Source: Bacillota bacterium (GTDB lineage: Bacteria; Bacillota; Clostridia; Acetivibrionales; DTU013). Taken from it: DNA of 34,044 nt. Shown here piece after piece: positions 1 through 8,503 of the stretch (positions are counted from its first letter, which is position 1; every line of letters starts with the position of its first letter). The position numbers and the translations under genes are program-made. Under the pieces are notes generated by a model that did no database searches, was not told where the DNA came from, and worked only from the letters and a program-made list of their open reading frames with translations. The stretch lies in assembly GCA_023418915.1 (NCBI GenBank), contig JAEZYU010000080.1, forward strand, positions 1-34,044, written 5' to 3'.

Positions 1-161
1 GTTTATTCCGGTTATGTTTCTAAAGCACCGACCGTAGTTCCCTATTTCAGCAATAAGGAAGTCTGTAGTTAAGAGGTCGTATCTTACGGGCAACGCAATC
101 CCTTCCTTCAACTGTTTCCACTGATGCAGAGCGTAGGAGTGTGGAAACATAACCTTCACAA
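1..161 (+). ncRNA. Candidate structured RNA (possibly truncated by window edge)
   Basis: Positions 10-20 (GGTTATGTTTC) pair perfectly with 142-152 (GAAACATAACC), and 1-4 can pair with 158-161, giving a closing stem around a roughly 120-nt interior. Inside, 39-61 can form a hairpin of 8 pairs (TTCCCTATT with AATAAGGAA) and 70-86 another 5-bp one. A long rod closed by a terminal stem resembles 6S-type RNAs in outline, but I see no diagnostic 6S sequence, so the family is not assigned. It may begin upstream of the window. The small reading frame across it (124-312) shows no protein-like features. Confidence 0.3.
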
Positions 162-199
162 ACGACGCTGCCGGCCTTTGCATGCGGGCGAGTTACGGG

Positions 200-295
200 C
201 GAACGGCGAGGTTGGACTACCGGGTGGACAGCAGGGTTGGACTACCGGGCGAATGCCGAGGCCGCACTATGGGTGGACAAAAAATCGAGTATGGG
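200..295 (+). repeat. Four degenerate 22-25-nt tandem units
   Basis: Units at 200-224, 225-249, 250-273 and 274-295 each end in an ACTACCGGG / ACTATGGG / AGTATGGG type sequence. The first two share GGTTGGACTACCGGG. The last unit is also the left arm of the inverted repeat 274-297/378-401. No gene is apparent; function unknown. Confidence 0.5.
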
Positions 296-401
296 ACAAA
301 AGCCGCAGTTAAAACCGTACATTAGTTGAATTTTTGTGCAATAATTACACTGAGATCAAAATTATGTAAACAAAATCGTCCCATACTCGATTTTTTGTCC
401 A
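274..401. repeat. 24-bp perfect inverted repeat with 80-nt loop
   Basis: The arm at 274-297 (TGGACAAAAAATCGAG...) is the exact reverse complement of 378-401. The 80-nt spacer is A/T rich and holds no gene. In RNA this would be a very stable long stem; in DNA it could be the ends of a small decayed element or a protein-binding palindrome. No transposase lies between the arms. Confidence 0.75.
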
Positions 402-848
402 TTTTGACCTATTGTCATTGACATTTTACCAGACCATGAACTGTCGTTTAGTCGGATCAGCATTAATGCAGTAGATATTTCAATGATTTCGATAGTATCA
501 ACAAACTGTTGTGTAGAATAAGCAGGTGGTTGTAGAATTAACAAACGGCTATGTTGTATTAGTACTGCCTGTATAGTATATGCAAATGTTTATGTTTGAG
601 TAATATTATCAGACAGGTCGTGCTGTTGGATGGGATCATTTTGCTTCAAGCAATTAGTGTGAGCCAATTATCGAGTGAGCCAAGAGGCACTGCGGGTGTG
701 TATATCCAATTATATGTATAAGTGGTATAATTATAGACACAGTAGTAAATGAGAATAATTCAATGAGTATAAGTCAGAGTTAAACACTCGAAGGATGTAA
801 ACAAGAGACACGTTATATGAACAAGAACTGATTGAAAAGGCAGGAATT
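402..848 (+). promoter_or_regulatory. nadE: Non-coding region before nadE; weak promoter-like box
   Basis: About 450 nt without a credible gene. A TATAAT hexamer at 726-731 lies 117 nt upstream of the NAD synthetase start, but no good -35 element is found 16-18 nt before it, so a promoter is only suggested. Nothing else was recognised. Confidence 0.25.
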
Positions 849-3053
849 ATGAATATGAGATACGGATTTATTAAGGTCGCTGCGGCAGTGCCAGAATTGA
901 AAGTAGCTGCATGCAGCTATAATACCAATAAGATAATAGAAATGATTAGAGATGCTGAGAATGCAGGCGTCGAAATAGTTTTATTCCCTGAACTGTCTAT
1001 CACTGCTTATACATGCGGGGATCTGCTGCAGCAGGAAAGACTGCTAAAAGCTGCTTTGGAAGGATTGCTCAGAATTGCCGAAGCAACAAAAGGGCTTAAG
1101 ACCATTGTTATAGCCGGACTGCCCCTGCTGCTCGATAATCAGCTGTTCAATTGTGCAGTGGTGATACAAGGCGGTGTGATACTTGGCATCGTACCAAAAA
1201 CTTACATACCCGGCTACAGCGAATTCAACGAGGAACGCTGGTTTGCATCTGCAAGGAATGCTCACAGCCAGTTTGTTGAACTGTTTGGAAGAAAGGTGCC
1301 GTTTGGAACCGATCTGTTATTTGGATCACGTATTGCAGATATATGTGGTCAGTCTTCTATGGTAGCTTTCGGCGATCAGAACAATATGTTCTCAGCAGCT
1401 GCGTCAAACACCATAGCTGGGGTTTCCGGTACGACTGCGTCAAACACCATAGCGGAGGTTTCCGGTACGACTGCGTCAAACACCATAGCTGGGGTTTCCG
1501 GTACGACTGCGTCAAACACAGCAACGGAGTCTTCGGAAATGACTGAGTCGTATACAACAGTACAGGTTTCCGGTATGGAGCTGCACAGCACTGATAATTT
1601 CTGTTTTGGTGTTGAGATCTGTGAAGATCTGTGGACTCCTGTTCCGCCGAGCTCATACCTTGCGGCGGCTGGTGCGGCTGTCATATTTAATCTTTCGGCA
1701 AGCAATGAATACATAGGTAAAGCTGAATACAGGAGAGAGCTGGTAAGGCAGCAGTCGAGGAAATGCATCTCAGGCTATGTATATGTATCGAGCGGAGTGC
1801 ATGAGTCCACTGGCGATGTGGTATTCGGAGGTCATTCACTGATTACTGAAAACGGAGGAGTGCTGTGTGAATCTGAGAGATTCCTGAGACGCGGGAATAT
1901 GATAATAAGCGAGATAGACGTACAGAGACTTCTGAATAACAGAATAAAAAACACCAGCTTCATGGATGGCGTTTCAGACCACAGCTTCAGAAGGATACCG
2001 TTCACGCTTTACAATGGACCTGAAGCAAAGGGCACAGACTGCAACTTCAAGCTTACAAGGCATGTTGATCCATATCCTTTCGTACCTTCGGACATACAGG
2101 AAAGAAACAGAAGATGTGAAGAAATTTTTGCTATACAGACAGCCGGGCTTGCAAAAAGACTAGAGCACACCGGCATAAAGAAGGCAGTGATAGGCGTATC
2201 TGGCGGATTGGATTCCACACTGGCACTGATAGTTACAGCAAAAACCCTCGATCTGCTTGGTATCCCGAGAGAAAACATATTGGCTATAACGATGCCGGGG
2301 TTTGGTACGACCGACACAACTTATGAAAATGCACTACAGCTCATTAAATCATTTGGAGCCGAATTACGAGAGATCGACATTAAAAAGGCCTGTCTGCAGC
2401 ACTTTGAAAATATCGGCCACGATCCGTCAGTGCATGATATAACATATGAGAATGTTCAGGCAAGGGAACGAACCCAGATACTTATGGACACAGCCAACAA
2501 GCTGGAAGGTCTTGTTATAGGCACAGGTGACCTTTCCGAACTTGCTCTCGGCTGGTGCACATATAACGGTGACCACATGTCAATGTACTCCGTGAACTGC
2601 GGTGTACCTAAAACGCTCATCAGGCATCTTGTACAATGGGCTGCAGACAACATGGACGACAAGGCTGCTGCGGCTGTTATGCTGAGGATCCTTGACACGC
2701 CTATATCTCCAGAGCTTTTGCCTCCGGATGCAAAGGGGAAGATCAAGCAAAAAACTGAGGATGTCGTCGGTCCTTATGAGCTTCATGATTTCTTCCTCTA
2801 TCATATGATAAGGTATGGTGCATCACCTAAAAAAGTACTGTATCTGGCAGATCATGCTTTTGACGGGAAATATGATATAAAGGCTATAAATTTGTGGCTG
2901 AAATTATTCATTAAAAGGTTCTTCTCGCAGCAGTTCAAGCGCTCATGCCTGCCAGACGGACCGAAGGTAGGCACCGTCAGCTTGTCGCCACGGGGAGACT
3001 GGCGTATGCCAAGCGACGCTACGGCTGAGGATTGGCTCAACGAACTGGAGTAA
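849..3053 (+). CDS. nadE: Glutamine-dependent NAD+ synthetase with a repeat insertion
   Basis: Catalyses the last step of NAD synthesis: amidation of nicotinic acid adenine dinucleotide using ATP and ammonia released from glutamine. The N-terminal nitrilase-type amidase domain shows the catalytic triad: Glu48 (FPELS), Lys117 (VPKTY) and Cys258 (VEICEDLW). The C-terminal synthetase domain has the ATP-binding SGGLDS loop at residues 451-456. At 734 aa it is clearly longer than the usual clostridial enzyme (about 640 aa, from memory); part of the excess is a 60-residue run of five 12-aa repeats at residues 185-244, just before the Cys258 strand. All three triad residues and the ATP loop are intact, so the enzyme is probably active. 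The start at 849 follows a modest AGGCAGGAA ribosome site; an in-frame ATG two codons later is the alternative. It appears to be transcribed alone. Confidence 0.95.
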   Translation: MNMRYGFIKVAAAVPELKVAACSYNTNKIIEMIRDAENAGVEIVLFPELSITAYTCGDLLQQERLLKAALEGLLRIAEATKGLKTIVIAGLPLLLDNQLFNCAVVIQGGVILGIVPKTYIPGYSEFNEERWFASARNAHSQFVELFGRKVPFGTDLLFGSRIADICGQSSMVAFGDQNNMFSAAASNTIAGVSGTTASNTIAEVSGTTASNTIAGVSGTTASNTATESSEMTESYTTVQVSGMELHSTDNFCFGVEICEDLWTPVPPSSYLAAAGAAVIFNLSASNEYIGKAEYRRELVRQQSRKCISGYVYVSSGVHESTGDVVFGGHSLITENGGVLCESERFLRRGNMIISEIDVQRLLNNRIKNTSFMDGVSDHSFRRIPFTLYNGPEAKGTDCNFKLTRHVDPYPFVPSDIQERNRRCEEIFAIQTAGLAKRLEHTGIKKAVIGVSGGLDSTLALIVTAKTLDLLGIPRENILAITMPGFGTTDTTYENALQLIKSFGAELREIDIKKACLQHFENIGHDPSVHDITYENVQARERTQILMDTANKLEGLVIGTGDLSELALGWCTYNGDHMSMYSVNCGVPKTLIRHLVQWAADNMDDKAAAAVMLRILDTPISPELLPPDAKGKIKQKTEDVVGPYELHDFFLYHMIRYGASPKKVLYLADHAFDGKYDIKAINLWLKLFIKRFFSQQFKRSCLPDGPKVGTVSLSPRGDWRMPSDATAEDWLNELE
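1401..1580 (+). repeat. nadE: Five 36-bp in-frame tandem repeats inside nadE
   Basis: Units start at 1401, 1437, 1473, 1509 and 1545. Units 1-3 are nearly identical (ASNTIAGVSGTT at protein level, with one G-to-E change); unit 4 (ASNTATESSEMT) and unit 5 (ESYTTVQVSGME) have diverged. The exact 36-nt period keeps the frame. The segment is Ser/Thr-rich and probably a flexible surface loop. It also leaves long open frames on the opposite strand, which I take as artefacts. Confidence 0.95.
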
Positions 3054-3270
3054 AAGATAGCCAGCCTGTGTTGCTCAAGAGCAGGTCGTGCGGCATAATT
3101 AGAGATGAGAGAAACTGTACAAATTAACTAAGTGTTTTATGCTAGCTCAGAAATGGTCAGAAATACTCATCAACTGTTTATAATACTGTTTAGTTCAACG
3201 TTACGAACCGCTACCAAACGTTACGAACCGTTACAGCCCTTTACAACCGTTGCAGGCTTGGAATTACCAC
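3054..3270 (+). repeat. Non-coding spacer with a 20-nt-period direct repeat
   Basis: The 217-nt spacer between nadE and the tRNA-His promoter holds AACGTTACGAACCG at 3197-3210 and again at 3217-3230, followed by looser variants to about 3250. No clear terminator for nadE and no gene were seen. Confidence 0.5.
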
Positions 3271-3299
3271 TTGACAAAACATGCGGCGTGCCTTAAAAT
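3271..3299 (+). promoter_or_regulatory. Sigma-A promoter of tRNA-His
   Basis: TTGACA at 3271-3276 and TAAAAT at 3294-3299 are separated by 17 nt. Transcription would start near 3306, about 35 nt before the tRNA. Confidence 0.8.
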
Positions 3300-3340
3300 A
3301 GCATATGTCGCTATAAAAGCTCATATTAAGCGCATACTAT

Positions 3341-3418
3341 GGTGGGCTTAGCTCAGTTGGTTAGAGTGCCAGGTTGTGGCCCTGGAGGTCGTGGGTTCGA
3401 TTCCCATAGCTCACCCCA
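3341..3418 (+). tRNA. tRNA-His (GTG anticodon)
   Basis: Full cloverleaf with anticodon loop TTGTGGC between CCAGG and CCTGG. Acceptor stem is GTGGGCT with AGCTCAC. An extra G precedes position 1 (3341) opposite a C discriminator (3415), the hallmark of tRNA-His. CCA is encoded (3416-3418). A promoter precedes it and a terminator follows, so it is a single-tRNA transcript. Confidence 0.97.
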
Positions 3419-3423
3419 GAACG

Positions 3424-3450
3424 AGAGGCTGTTGATGCAGCCTCTTTTTT
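3424..3450 (+). terminator. Rho-independent terminator after tRNA-His
   Basis: Stem AGAGGCTG (3424-3431) with CAGCCTCT (3438-3445) and a 6-nt loop, followed by a T run to 3450. Confidence 0.9.
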
Positions 3451-3456
3451 GTTGTC

Positions 3457-3546
3457 GTGCATCCAGCGAAGCCGGACCACACTAACCGGTGAAAGTCCGC
3501 TATGGGCTTGGTAGTGGGAACCATTAGCTGAACAGCAAGGTGACCT
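3457..3546 (+). mobile_element. Probable group II intron 5' remnant
   Basis: Starts with GTGC at 3457, as group II introns start, just past the T run of the tRNA-His terminator. It continues with GGTGAAAGTCC (3488-3498), a GGTAGT...GAACC segment, TTAGCTGAA and GCAAGG, a series I associate from memory with domain I of bacterial group II introns. There is no reverse transcriptase, domain V or 3' end nearby: 3547-3844 contains no gene and nothing else recognised. If right, this is a decayed insertion; introns of the IIC class prefer sites just after terminator hairpins. Confidence 0.4.
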
Positions 3547-3844
3547 AAATACATAATTAATTCTCACTGCAAAACGTAAGACTAGTCTCTCATAATACTG
3601 ACTGCACTACAAGTGTATATCCTGGACAGATCCTTGCAATAGCCTGCAAATCAGTGTATATCATCGGCTTTCGGTGTGAGACCATCACCGGATATCAAAA
3701 TCATGATACTTGGGTCAATATTGTTGCATTTACGCATTTGCTTCCATGTATTACAATTAATAATGAATACAACCGGGCAGACACCTGAGGATTATTCAGG
3801 TGCCAGCAGAAATGGCTGATAATTAGTGATAGGGAGCTGATCGA

Positions 3845-5851
3845 ATGGATAGCTTTTTTAGAATTGAAGGAGATCGCCTGATCCGCGAATGCCACAATGA
3901 GATACTGTGGGTCGAGCCATGGGGTGCTGACAGTCTGCGTGTCCGCAGTACAAGATGCGCAGCAATGAATCAGCAGGATTGGGCTCTGCTGCCTCAGTCC
4001 AACAACTGTGCTGTGATTTCTGTGTCGGATGACGGCCTGACAGCGGAGGTTAATAACGGCGGGATTACAGCAAAGATATCTGCAAGCGGGAAAATAGCTT
4101 TTTATAATGCTGATGGCAAATTGTTGCTAGAGGAATTCGTCAGAAGCCGCAATAATTTAAAGGAATTTGTCAGCGCTCTTTGTATTGAAGCCAGAGAATA
4201 TTCACCCATCCCGGGGACAAATGATTTCAGGCTTACAGCAAGGTTCGAATCCAATGACGGTGAGAAAATTTTTGGCATGGGGCAGTACCAGCAACCATAT
4301 CTTGATCTTAAGGGATGTACATTGGAGCTTGCTCACAGAAATTCACAAGCAAGCGTACCCTTCGCACTGTCCAGTCAGGGGTATGGATTTCTATGGAACA
4401 ATCCTGCTGTCGGTAGGGTGACGTTCGGCAAAAATGTGACCGAATGGTTTGCAGGATCTGTACATCAACTGGATTATTGGATCACTGCAGGCAATACACC
4501 TGCAGAAATAGAAGAATCGTATGCGAGAGCGACAGGTACTGTGCCGATGATGCCTGATTACGGCATGGGCTTCTGGCAATGCAAGCTCCGCTATCAGACA
4601 CAGGAGGAGCTGCTTGAGGTAGCCCGTGAGTATAAGCGCAGAGGACTTCCCATTTCAGTGATCGTTATAGACTTTTTTCACTGGACAAAGCAGGGCGAAT
4701 ACAAATTCGATCCTGATTACTGGCCTGACCCGGAAGGAATGGTACGGGAACTGAAAGAGATGGGGATCGAGCTCATGGTCTCTATCTGGCCTACTATAGA
4801 CAAGACCAGTGAAAATTTTTGGGAAATGCATGAAAGGGGCTACCTTGTAAGAGCCGACAGGGGGAACTCCATAGTAATGGACTGGATGGGCAATACGATG
4901 TTTTATGATGCCACTAACCCTGGCGCAAGGGAATATCTCTGGAAGCTCATAAAGAAAAACTATTATGATAAGGGTATAAAGATATTCTGGCTCGACGAAG
5001 CTGAGCCGGAATACTCAGAGTATGAATTTGACAATTACCGTTACCATGCAGGCACTGCTCTGCAGATCAGCAATATATACCCGGCAATGTATGCAAAAAC
5101 CTTTTTTGACGGTATGAAGGCCGAAGGACAGGAAAACGTGATTAATCTTGTACGCTGCGCCTGGGCAGGAAGTCAGCGATACGGTGCACTGGTTTGGTCC
5201 GGAGATATCCATTCAAGCTTCAAATCATTCCGCAGCCAAGTCAGAGCCGGTCTCAACATGGCCATCGCCGGGATACCATGGTGGACTACCGATATAGGCG
5301 GCTTCCACAGCGGAGACATACGAGATCCCGCTTTCCACGAGGTCATTATCCGATGGTTCCAGTACGGAGCGTTCTGCCCTGTTTTCAGGCTTCACGGAGA
5401 TAGAGAGCCTCATTCGGAACCTCTTGGCACTACTGGGGGCGGGATGTTCGGAAGCGGTGCGGATAATGAAGTCTGGAGCTATGGAGAAAAGGCATATGAG
5501 ATTTTCAAAAAATATATGTTCATAAGAGAGCGACTGCACCCATATATCACAGAGCTGATGAAGGCTGCACATGAAAAGGGTACGCCGCCTATGCGGCCGC
5601 TATTCTACGATTTCCCTGCAGATAAGGAAGCTTGGGGAGTAGATGACCAGTACATGTTCGGCCCGGACATCCTTGTGGCGCCGATACTGTATGAGGGTGC
5701 ACGAAGCAGAAAGGTATACCTGCCGGAGGGAGCGGAGTGGAAGTGTTCAATCGATGGCAGGACATACGACGGCGGGCAGTGGATAGACTGTGGCGCACCC
5801 ATTGAGGAGATGCCGGTGTTTCTTAAAAACGGTGCTGATCTACCGATATGA
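3845..5851 (+). CDS. GH31 family alpha-glycosidase, alpha-xylosidase-like
   Basis: Retaining glycoside hydrolase that removes alpha-linked sugars from oligosaccharide ends. The 668-aa protein has an N-terminal beta-sandwich, then the TIM barrel beginning near YGMGFWQCKLRYQ. The nucleophile Asp is in FWLDEAEPEY and the acid/base Asp in WSGDIHSSF, followed by GIPWWTTDIGGF. WLDEAEPE plus SGDI is the pattern of the XylS/YicI-like alpha-xylosidase branch rather than the WxDMNE alpha-glucosidases, so xylose-capped substrates are likely but unproven. No signal peptide is seen, so it should be cytoplasmic and act on imported oligosaccharides. The start has an AGGGAG ribosome site. A small hairpin (3782-3788 with 3796-3802) lies in the leader. 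No transporter or regulator gene is adjacent. Confidence 0.88.
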   Translation: MDSFFRIEGDRLIRECHNEILWVEPWGADSLRVRSTRCAAMNQQDWALLPQSNNCAVISVSDDGLTAEVNNGGITAKISASGKIAFYNADGKLLLEEFVRSRNNLKEFVSALCIEAREYSPIPGTNDFRLTARFESNDGEKIFGMGQYQQPYLDLKGCTLELAHRNSQASVPFALSSQGYGFLWNNPAVGRVTFGKNVTEWFAGSVHQLDYWITAGNTPAEIEESYARATGTVPMMPDYGMGFWQCKLRYQTQEELLEVAREYKRRGLPISVIVIDFFHWTKQGEYKFDPDYWPDPEGMVRELKEMGIELMVSIWPTIDKTSENFWEMHERGYLVRADRGNSIVMDWMGNTMFYDATNPGAREYLWKLIKKNYYDKGIKIFWLDEAEPEYSEYEFDNYRYHAGTALQISNIYPAMYAKTFFDGMKAEGQENVINLVRCAWAGSQRYGALVWSGDIHSSFKSFRSQVRAGLNMAIAGIPWWTTDIGGFHSGDIRDPAFHEVIIRWFQYGAFCPVFRLHGDREPHSEPLGTTGGGMFGSGADNEVWSYGEKAYEIFKKYMFIRERLHPYITELMKAAHEKGTPPMRPLFYDFPADKEAWGVDDQYMFGPDILVAPILYEGARSRKVYLPEGAEWKCSIDGRTYDGGQWIDCGAPIEEMPVFLKNGADLPI

Positions 5852-5896
5852 CCAGTACTGGCAAGTAAGGTATTATGTACGATGTGGCAGTGAATG

Positions 5897-5930
5897 TCAT
5901 AAATCATAACTGCCATGCCGTGATTTATGA
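5897..5930. terminator. 10-bp hairpin after the GH31 gene, no T run
   Basis: TCATAAATCA (5897-5906) pairs with TGATTTATGA (5921-5930) around a 14-nt loop. There is no T run, so termination is only a guess. The rest of 5852-6100 has no gene. Confidence 0.4.
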
Positions 5931-6100
5931 TGATACAGCTTAGTTTTTCAACTAGTTATGTAATTGATATGAATTATTTCACCTTATCATTTGTGCTAAT
6001 GCAGTTACAATGAACTGACAGTTGCCATGAAGTTTGTCACGAACTGACTGTGGACATGAATTAAGTCTGCCATGAAATGGTTGGCAGTAGTTATTTTCGC

Positions 6101-6129
6101 TTGACAAATGGCTGTATGGCCTTTATAAT
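6101..6129 (+). promoter_or_regulatory. Consensus sigma-A promoter of tRNA-Gln/Lys
   Basis: TTGACA at 6101-6106 and TATAAT at 6124-6129 with a 17-nt spacer: a perfect consensus promoter 40 nt before tRNA-Gln. Confidence 0.9.
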
Positions 6130-6168
6130 TGACTTTGCGTTATAACGATGCGAAGTGTTATAAAATGA

Positions 6169-6245
6169 TGGGATGTAGCCAAGCCGGTAAGGCACAGGAC
6201 TTTGACTCCTGCATCTCGCTGGTTCGAGTCCAGCCATCCCAGCCA
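6169..6245 (+). tRNA. tRNA-Gln (TTG anticodon)
   Basis: Acceptor stem TGGGATG pairs with CATCCCA; the anticodon loop reads CTTTGAC. Encoded CCA at 6243-6245. First of a two-tRNA transcript with tRNA-Lys 70 nt downstream. Confidence 0.95.
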
Positions 6246-6315
6246 TACATACGGTTCCGTTTCGGCGGGATCGGGATGGAAGCGACGGGGCTGACGCCCT
6301 GAAGCTTTCAAACTC

Positions 6316-6391
6316 GGGCCATTAGCTCAGTTGGCAGAGCACTTGACTTTTAATCAAGGTGTCCGGCGTTCGAATCGCCGATGGCTCACCA
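6316..6391 (+). tRNA. tRNA-Lys (TTT anticodon)
   Basis: Acceptor stem GGGCCAT pairs with ATGGCTC (one G-T pair); anticodon loop CTTTTAA. Encoded CCA at 6389-6391, followed at once by a terminator. Confidence 0.96.
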
Positions 6392-6393
6392 GT

Positions 6394-6430
6394 AAAAACC
6401 CTGAGAACACTATGTTTTCAGGGTTTTTTG
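6394..6430 (+). terminator. Rho-independent terminator after tRNA-Lys
   Basis: AAAACCCTGA pairs with TCAGGGTTTT around GAACACTATGTTT, ending in a T run (6424-6429). The following 6431-6718 contains no gene or signal that I recognise. Confidence 0.85.
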
Positions 6431-6718
6431 TTTTCTAGGGATAAGGTTACAGGGTTTTTTGTGTATATAAGGCAATTTGATCTTAAGAAGACACAGGACA
6501 TCTGTATATACCCGAACTGCCGAACGTTGTCACAACGAGGTAATGTCAGCAGACTTTATATTTACAGAAAATGAAATGACCTTGATAAAAGCCGATCTGA
6601 ATGTCTCTTGCATGTCTCATCAATAAAAAGCTAATAATATATCATGGATAGGAGCATTTTAATTTGATGTTCAGATACGTAAAAGAGGCAAGAGAGTGCT
6701 TATACCAACAAGCCGGTC

Positions 6719-8503
6719 ATGGCAAATAGACCGAACAAGGCAGATAGAGCGAACAAGGCTAATAGAGTGAACAGGGCAAATAGATTGAATAAGACAAGTA
6801 GAGTGAACAAGGCAAATAGATTGAATAAGACAAGTGGAGTGAACAAGGTAAATAGAGTGAAGAAGCCAAATAGACCGAACAAGGCAAATAGACCGAACAA
6901 GGCAGATAGAGCGAACAAGGCGGACAGGTCGGAGATGATGTATTGGCCGGCAAAACCGGATGAGCTCGACAAGGATGAGTCGGCAAAACAGGATGAGCTC
7001 GACAAGAATGGGCCGGCAAAACCGGATGAGCTCGACAAGGATGAGCCGGGACTGACGGTTGTCAATGTTAGGGAAGCCTTGCAGCACAGTAGTGATATCA
7101 TCTTTCGGGTGTTGTATATAAACGGGCAAAGCGATCTGCCTGTAACAATGGTGTTTATTGATGGGGTAGTTGATAAGAAGGCAGTCGATGATAATATACT
7201 CAAACCATTAATGCAGGAATGCAGTCTCAGCCAAAGCAGCGGCTTACCTGATATGATTGAGCAAATAGAGCATGGTGCACTCTACCATGCATCTCAAAAA
7301 ACCCGCCGCAGTTTCTCAGAATGCCTATCCGATATAGTAGACGGGTCAGTTGCTCTGATATTTGATGAGGAAAACACAGCTGTCACATTTGATATCAAAG
7401 GATTCCAGGAAAGAAGTATAACCGAACCGACAGGCGAGAATGTAATAAAAGGTGCAAAGGATTCTTTTGTGGAAAACCTTAGGACAAATACGGCCACGAT
7501 CAGAACGAAGCTTAAAACCGACAGGCTTGTCATAGAGGAAATACGGGTAGGAAAGCAAACTTCGACAAGAGTGGACATTGTCTATATCAAAGGCATGACA
7601 AACCGCAATATTGTGGAAATGCTTAGAAAACGGCTTGATAAAATAGATATTGATGCAGTCCTGACTACCGGAGTAATTGAGGAAGGTATTATTGACCACA
7701 GGTTTTCGCCATTCCCTCAGGTGATATCAACGGAAAGACCAGATAAATTCTGTTCCAACATTGTTGAAGGCAGAGTAGGCGTTCTGGTCGATGGGATCCC
7801 GGTTACTCTTGTCATTCCGGGTACAATGGAAGCGTTTTTGCAAGCTCCTGAGGATTATTCCCAGAATTTTATCATCAGTTCGATAATAAGATTCCTTCGT
7901 TTCGCTCTTGTGTTTATCACTTTGTTTTTACCAGGCTTCTATATTTCTATATCTTCATTTCATACTGAGATGATACCGACCGAACTGGCGCTGGCAATTA
8001 CTGCTTCAAAAGAAGGCGTGCCCTTTTTTACATTCATAGAAGTCATCTTTATGCTGCTGGCTTTTGAAATATTGGTGGAAGCGGGATTAAGACTGCCAAA
8101 AAACATAGGCCAGGCAGTTTCTGTAGTCGGAGCTGTGGTCGTAGGCCAGGCAGCTGTGGATGCAAGATTGGTTTCGCCTGCTGTAGTAGTTATTATTGCT
8201 GTCACAGCCATATCGTCTTTCACCATGCCCAATCAGGATTTTTCCAATGCCCTTAGGCTGTGGAGGTTCATATTCGCCATCCTCAGCAGCGTTATCGGGC
8301 TCTTTGGCCTGAGCATCGGAGCGATAATACTGTTACATCACATTTCAAACATCGAGGTATTTGGTGTGCCGTATCTTTCACCTTTTGTCGGAGATGATAA
8401 TAAGGATATGGGGGATTCGCTTTTTCGCCTTCCTTTCTTTATGCAGTACAAGCGTCCTATGAGCCTGAAAACGACAAACAAGAAAAGGCGGGGAAGGGCA
8501 TGA
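6719..8503 (+). CDS. gerKA: Spore germinant receptor A subunit (GerA family) with repetitive N-terminus
   Basis: Subunit A of a germinant receptor, which sits in the inner membrane of the dormant spore and helps sense nutrients. The family core starts near residue 113 (LTVVNVREAL) with a soluble domain, followed by a membrane domain from about residue 385 (SSIIRFLRFALVFITLFLPG) to 560. At 594 aa it is longer than typical GerAA proteins because of about 110 N-terminal residues of low complexity: eleven basic 6-aa repeats, then three acidic 11-aa repeats. The start is uncertain: ATG 6719 is the first in frame after a stop at 6680 but has no good ribosome site, and ATG 6937/6940 would remove the basic repeats. 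Stop and next start overlap (ATGA), so it is translationally coupled to the C subunit. The K naming follows the A-C-B order seen in clostridia. Confidence 0.9.
   Translation: MANRPNKADRANKANRVNRANRLNKTSRVNKANRLNKTSGVNKVNRVKKPNRPNKANRPNKADRANKADRSEMMYWPAKPDELDKDESAKQDELDKNGPAKPDELDKDEPGLTVVNVREALQHSSDIIFRVLYINGQSDLPVTMVFIDGVVDKKAVDDNILKPLMQECSLSQSSGLPDMIEQIEHGALYHASQKTRRSFSECLSDIVDGSVALIFDEENTAVTFDIKGFQERSITEPTGENVIKGAKDSFVENLRTNTATIRTKLKTDRLVIEEIRVGKQTSTRVDIVYIKGMTNRNIVEMLRKRLDKIDIDAVLTTGVIEEGIIDHRFSPFPQVISTERPDKFCSNIVEGRVGVLVDGIPVTLVIPGTMEAFLQAPEDYSQNFIISSIIRFLRFALVFITLFLPGFYISISSFHTEMIPTELALAITASKEGVPFFTFIEVIFMLLAFEILVEAGLRLPKNIGQAVSVVGAVVVGQAAVDARLVSPAVVVIIAVTAISSFTMPNQDFSNALRLWRFIFAILSSVIGLFGLSIGAIILLHHISNIEVFGVPYLSPFVGDDNKDMGDSLFRLPFFMQYKRPMSLKTTNKKRRGRA
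6731..6928 (+). repeat. Eleven 18-bp tandem repeats in the germination A gene
   Basis: Eleven in-frame 6-aa units of the form x-N-K-A-N/D-R (PNKADR, ANKANR, VNRANR, LNKTSR and so on). They are rich in Lys, Arg and Asn. Whether they are translated depends on which start codon is used. Confidence 0.9.
6947..7045 (+). repeat. Three 33-bp tandem repeats in the germination A gene
   Basis: Three 11-aa units: PAKPDELDKDE, SAKQDELDKNG and PAKPDELDKDE. They are acidic, in contrast to the basic repeats just before, and end where the conserved family domain begins. Confidence 0.92.

Noticed and set aside
124..312. 62-aa reading frame near the left edge
   Set aside because: It overlaps the possible RNA and repeats, has no ribosome site and looks like non-coding sequence.
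362..544. 60-aa minus-strand frame
   Set aside because: No ribosome site, no domain, and it includes an arm of the inverted repeat.
1357..1768. Two long antisense frames opposite nadE
   Set aside because: They exist because the 36-bp repeat lacks stops in several frames; the sense strand encodes a complete enzyme.
6671..7203. Antisense repetitive hydrophobic frames opposite the germination A gene
   Set aside because: Mirror products of the 18-bp and 33-bp repeats; no ribosome site and low-complexity composition.
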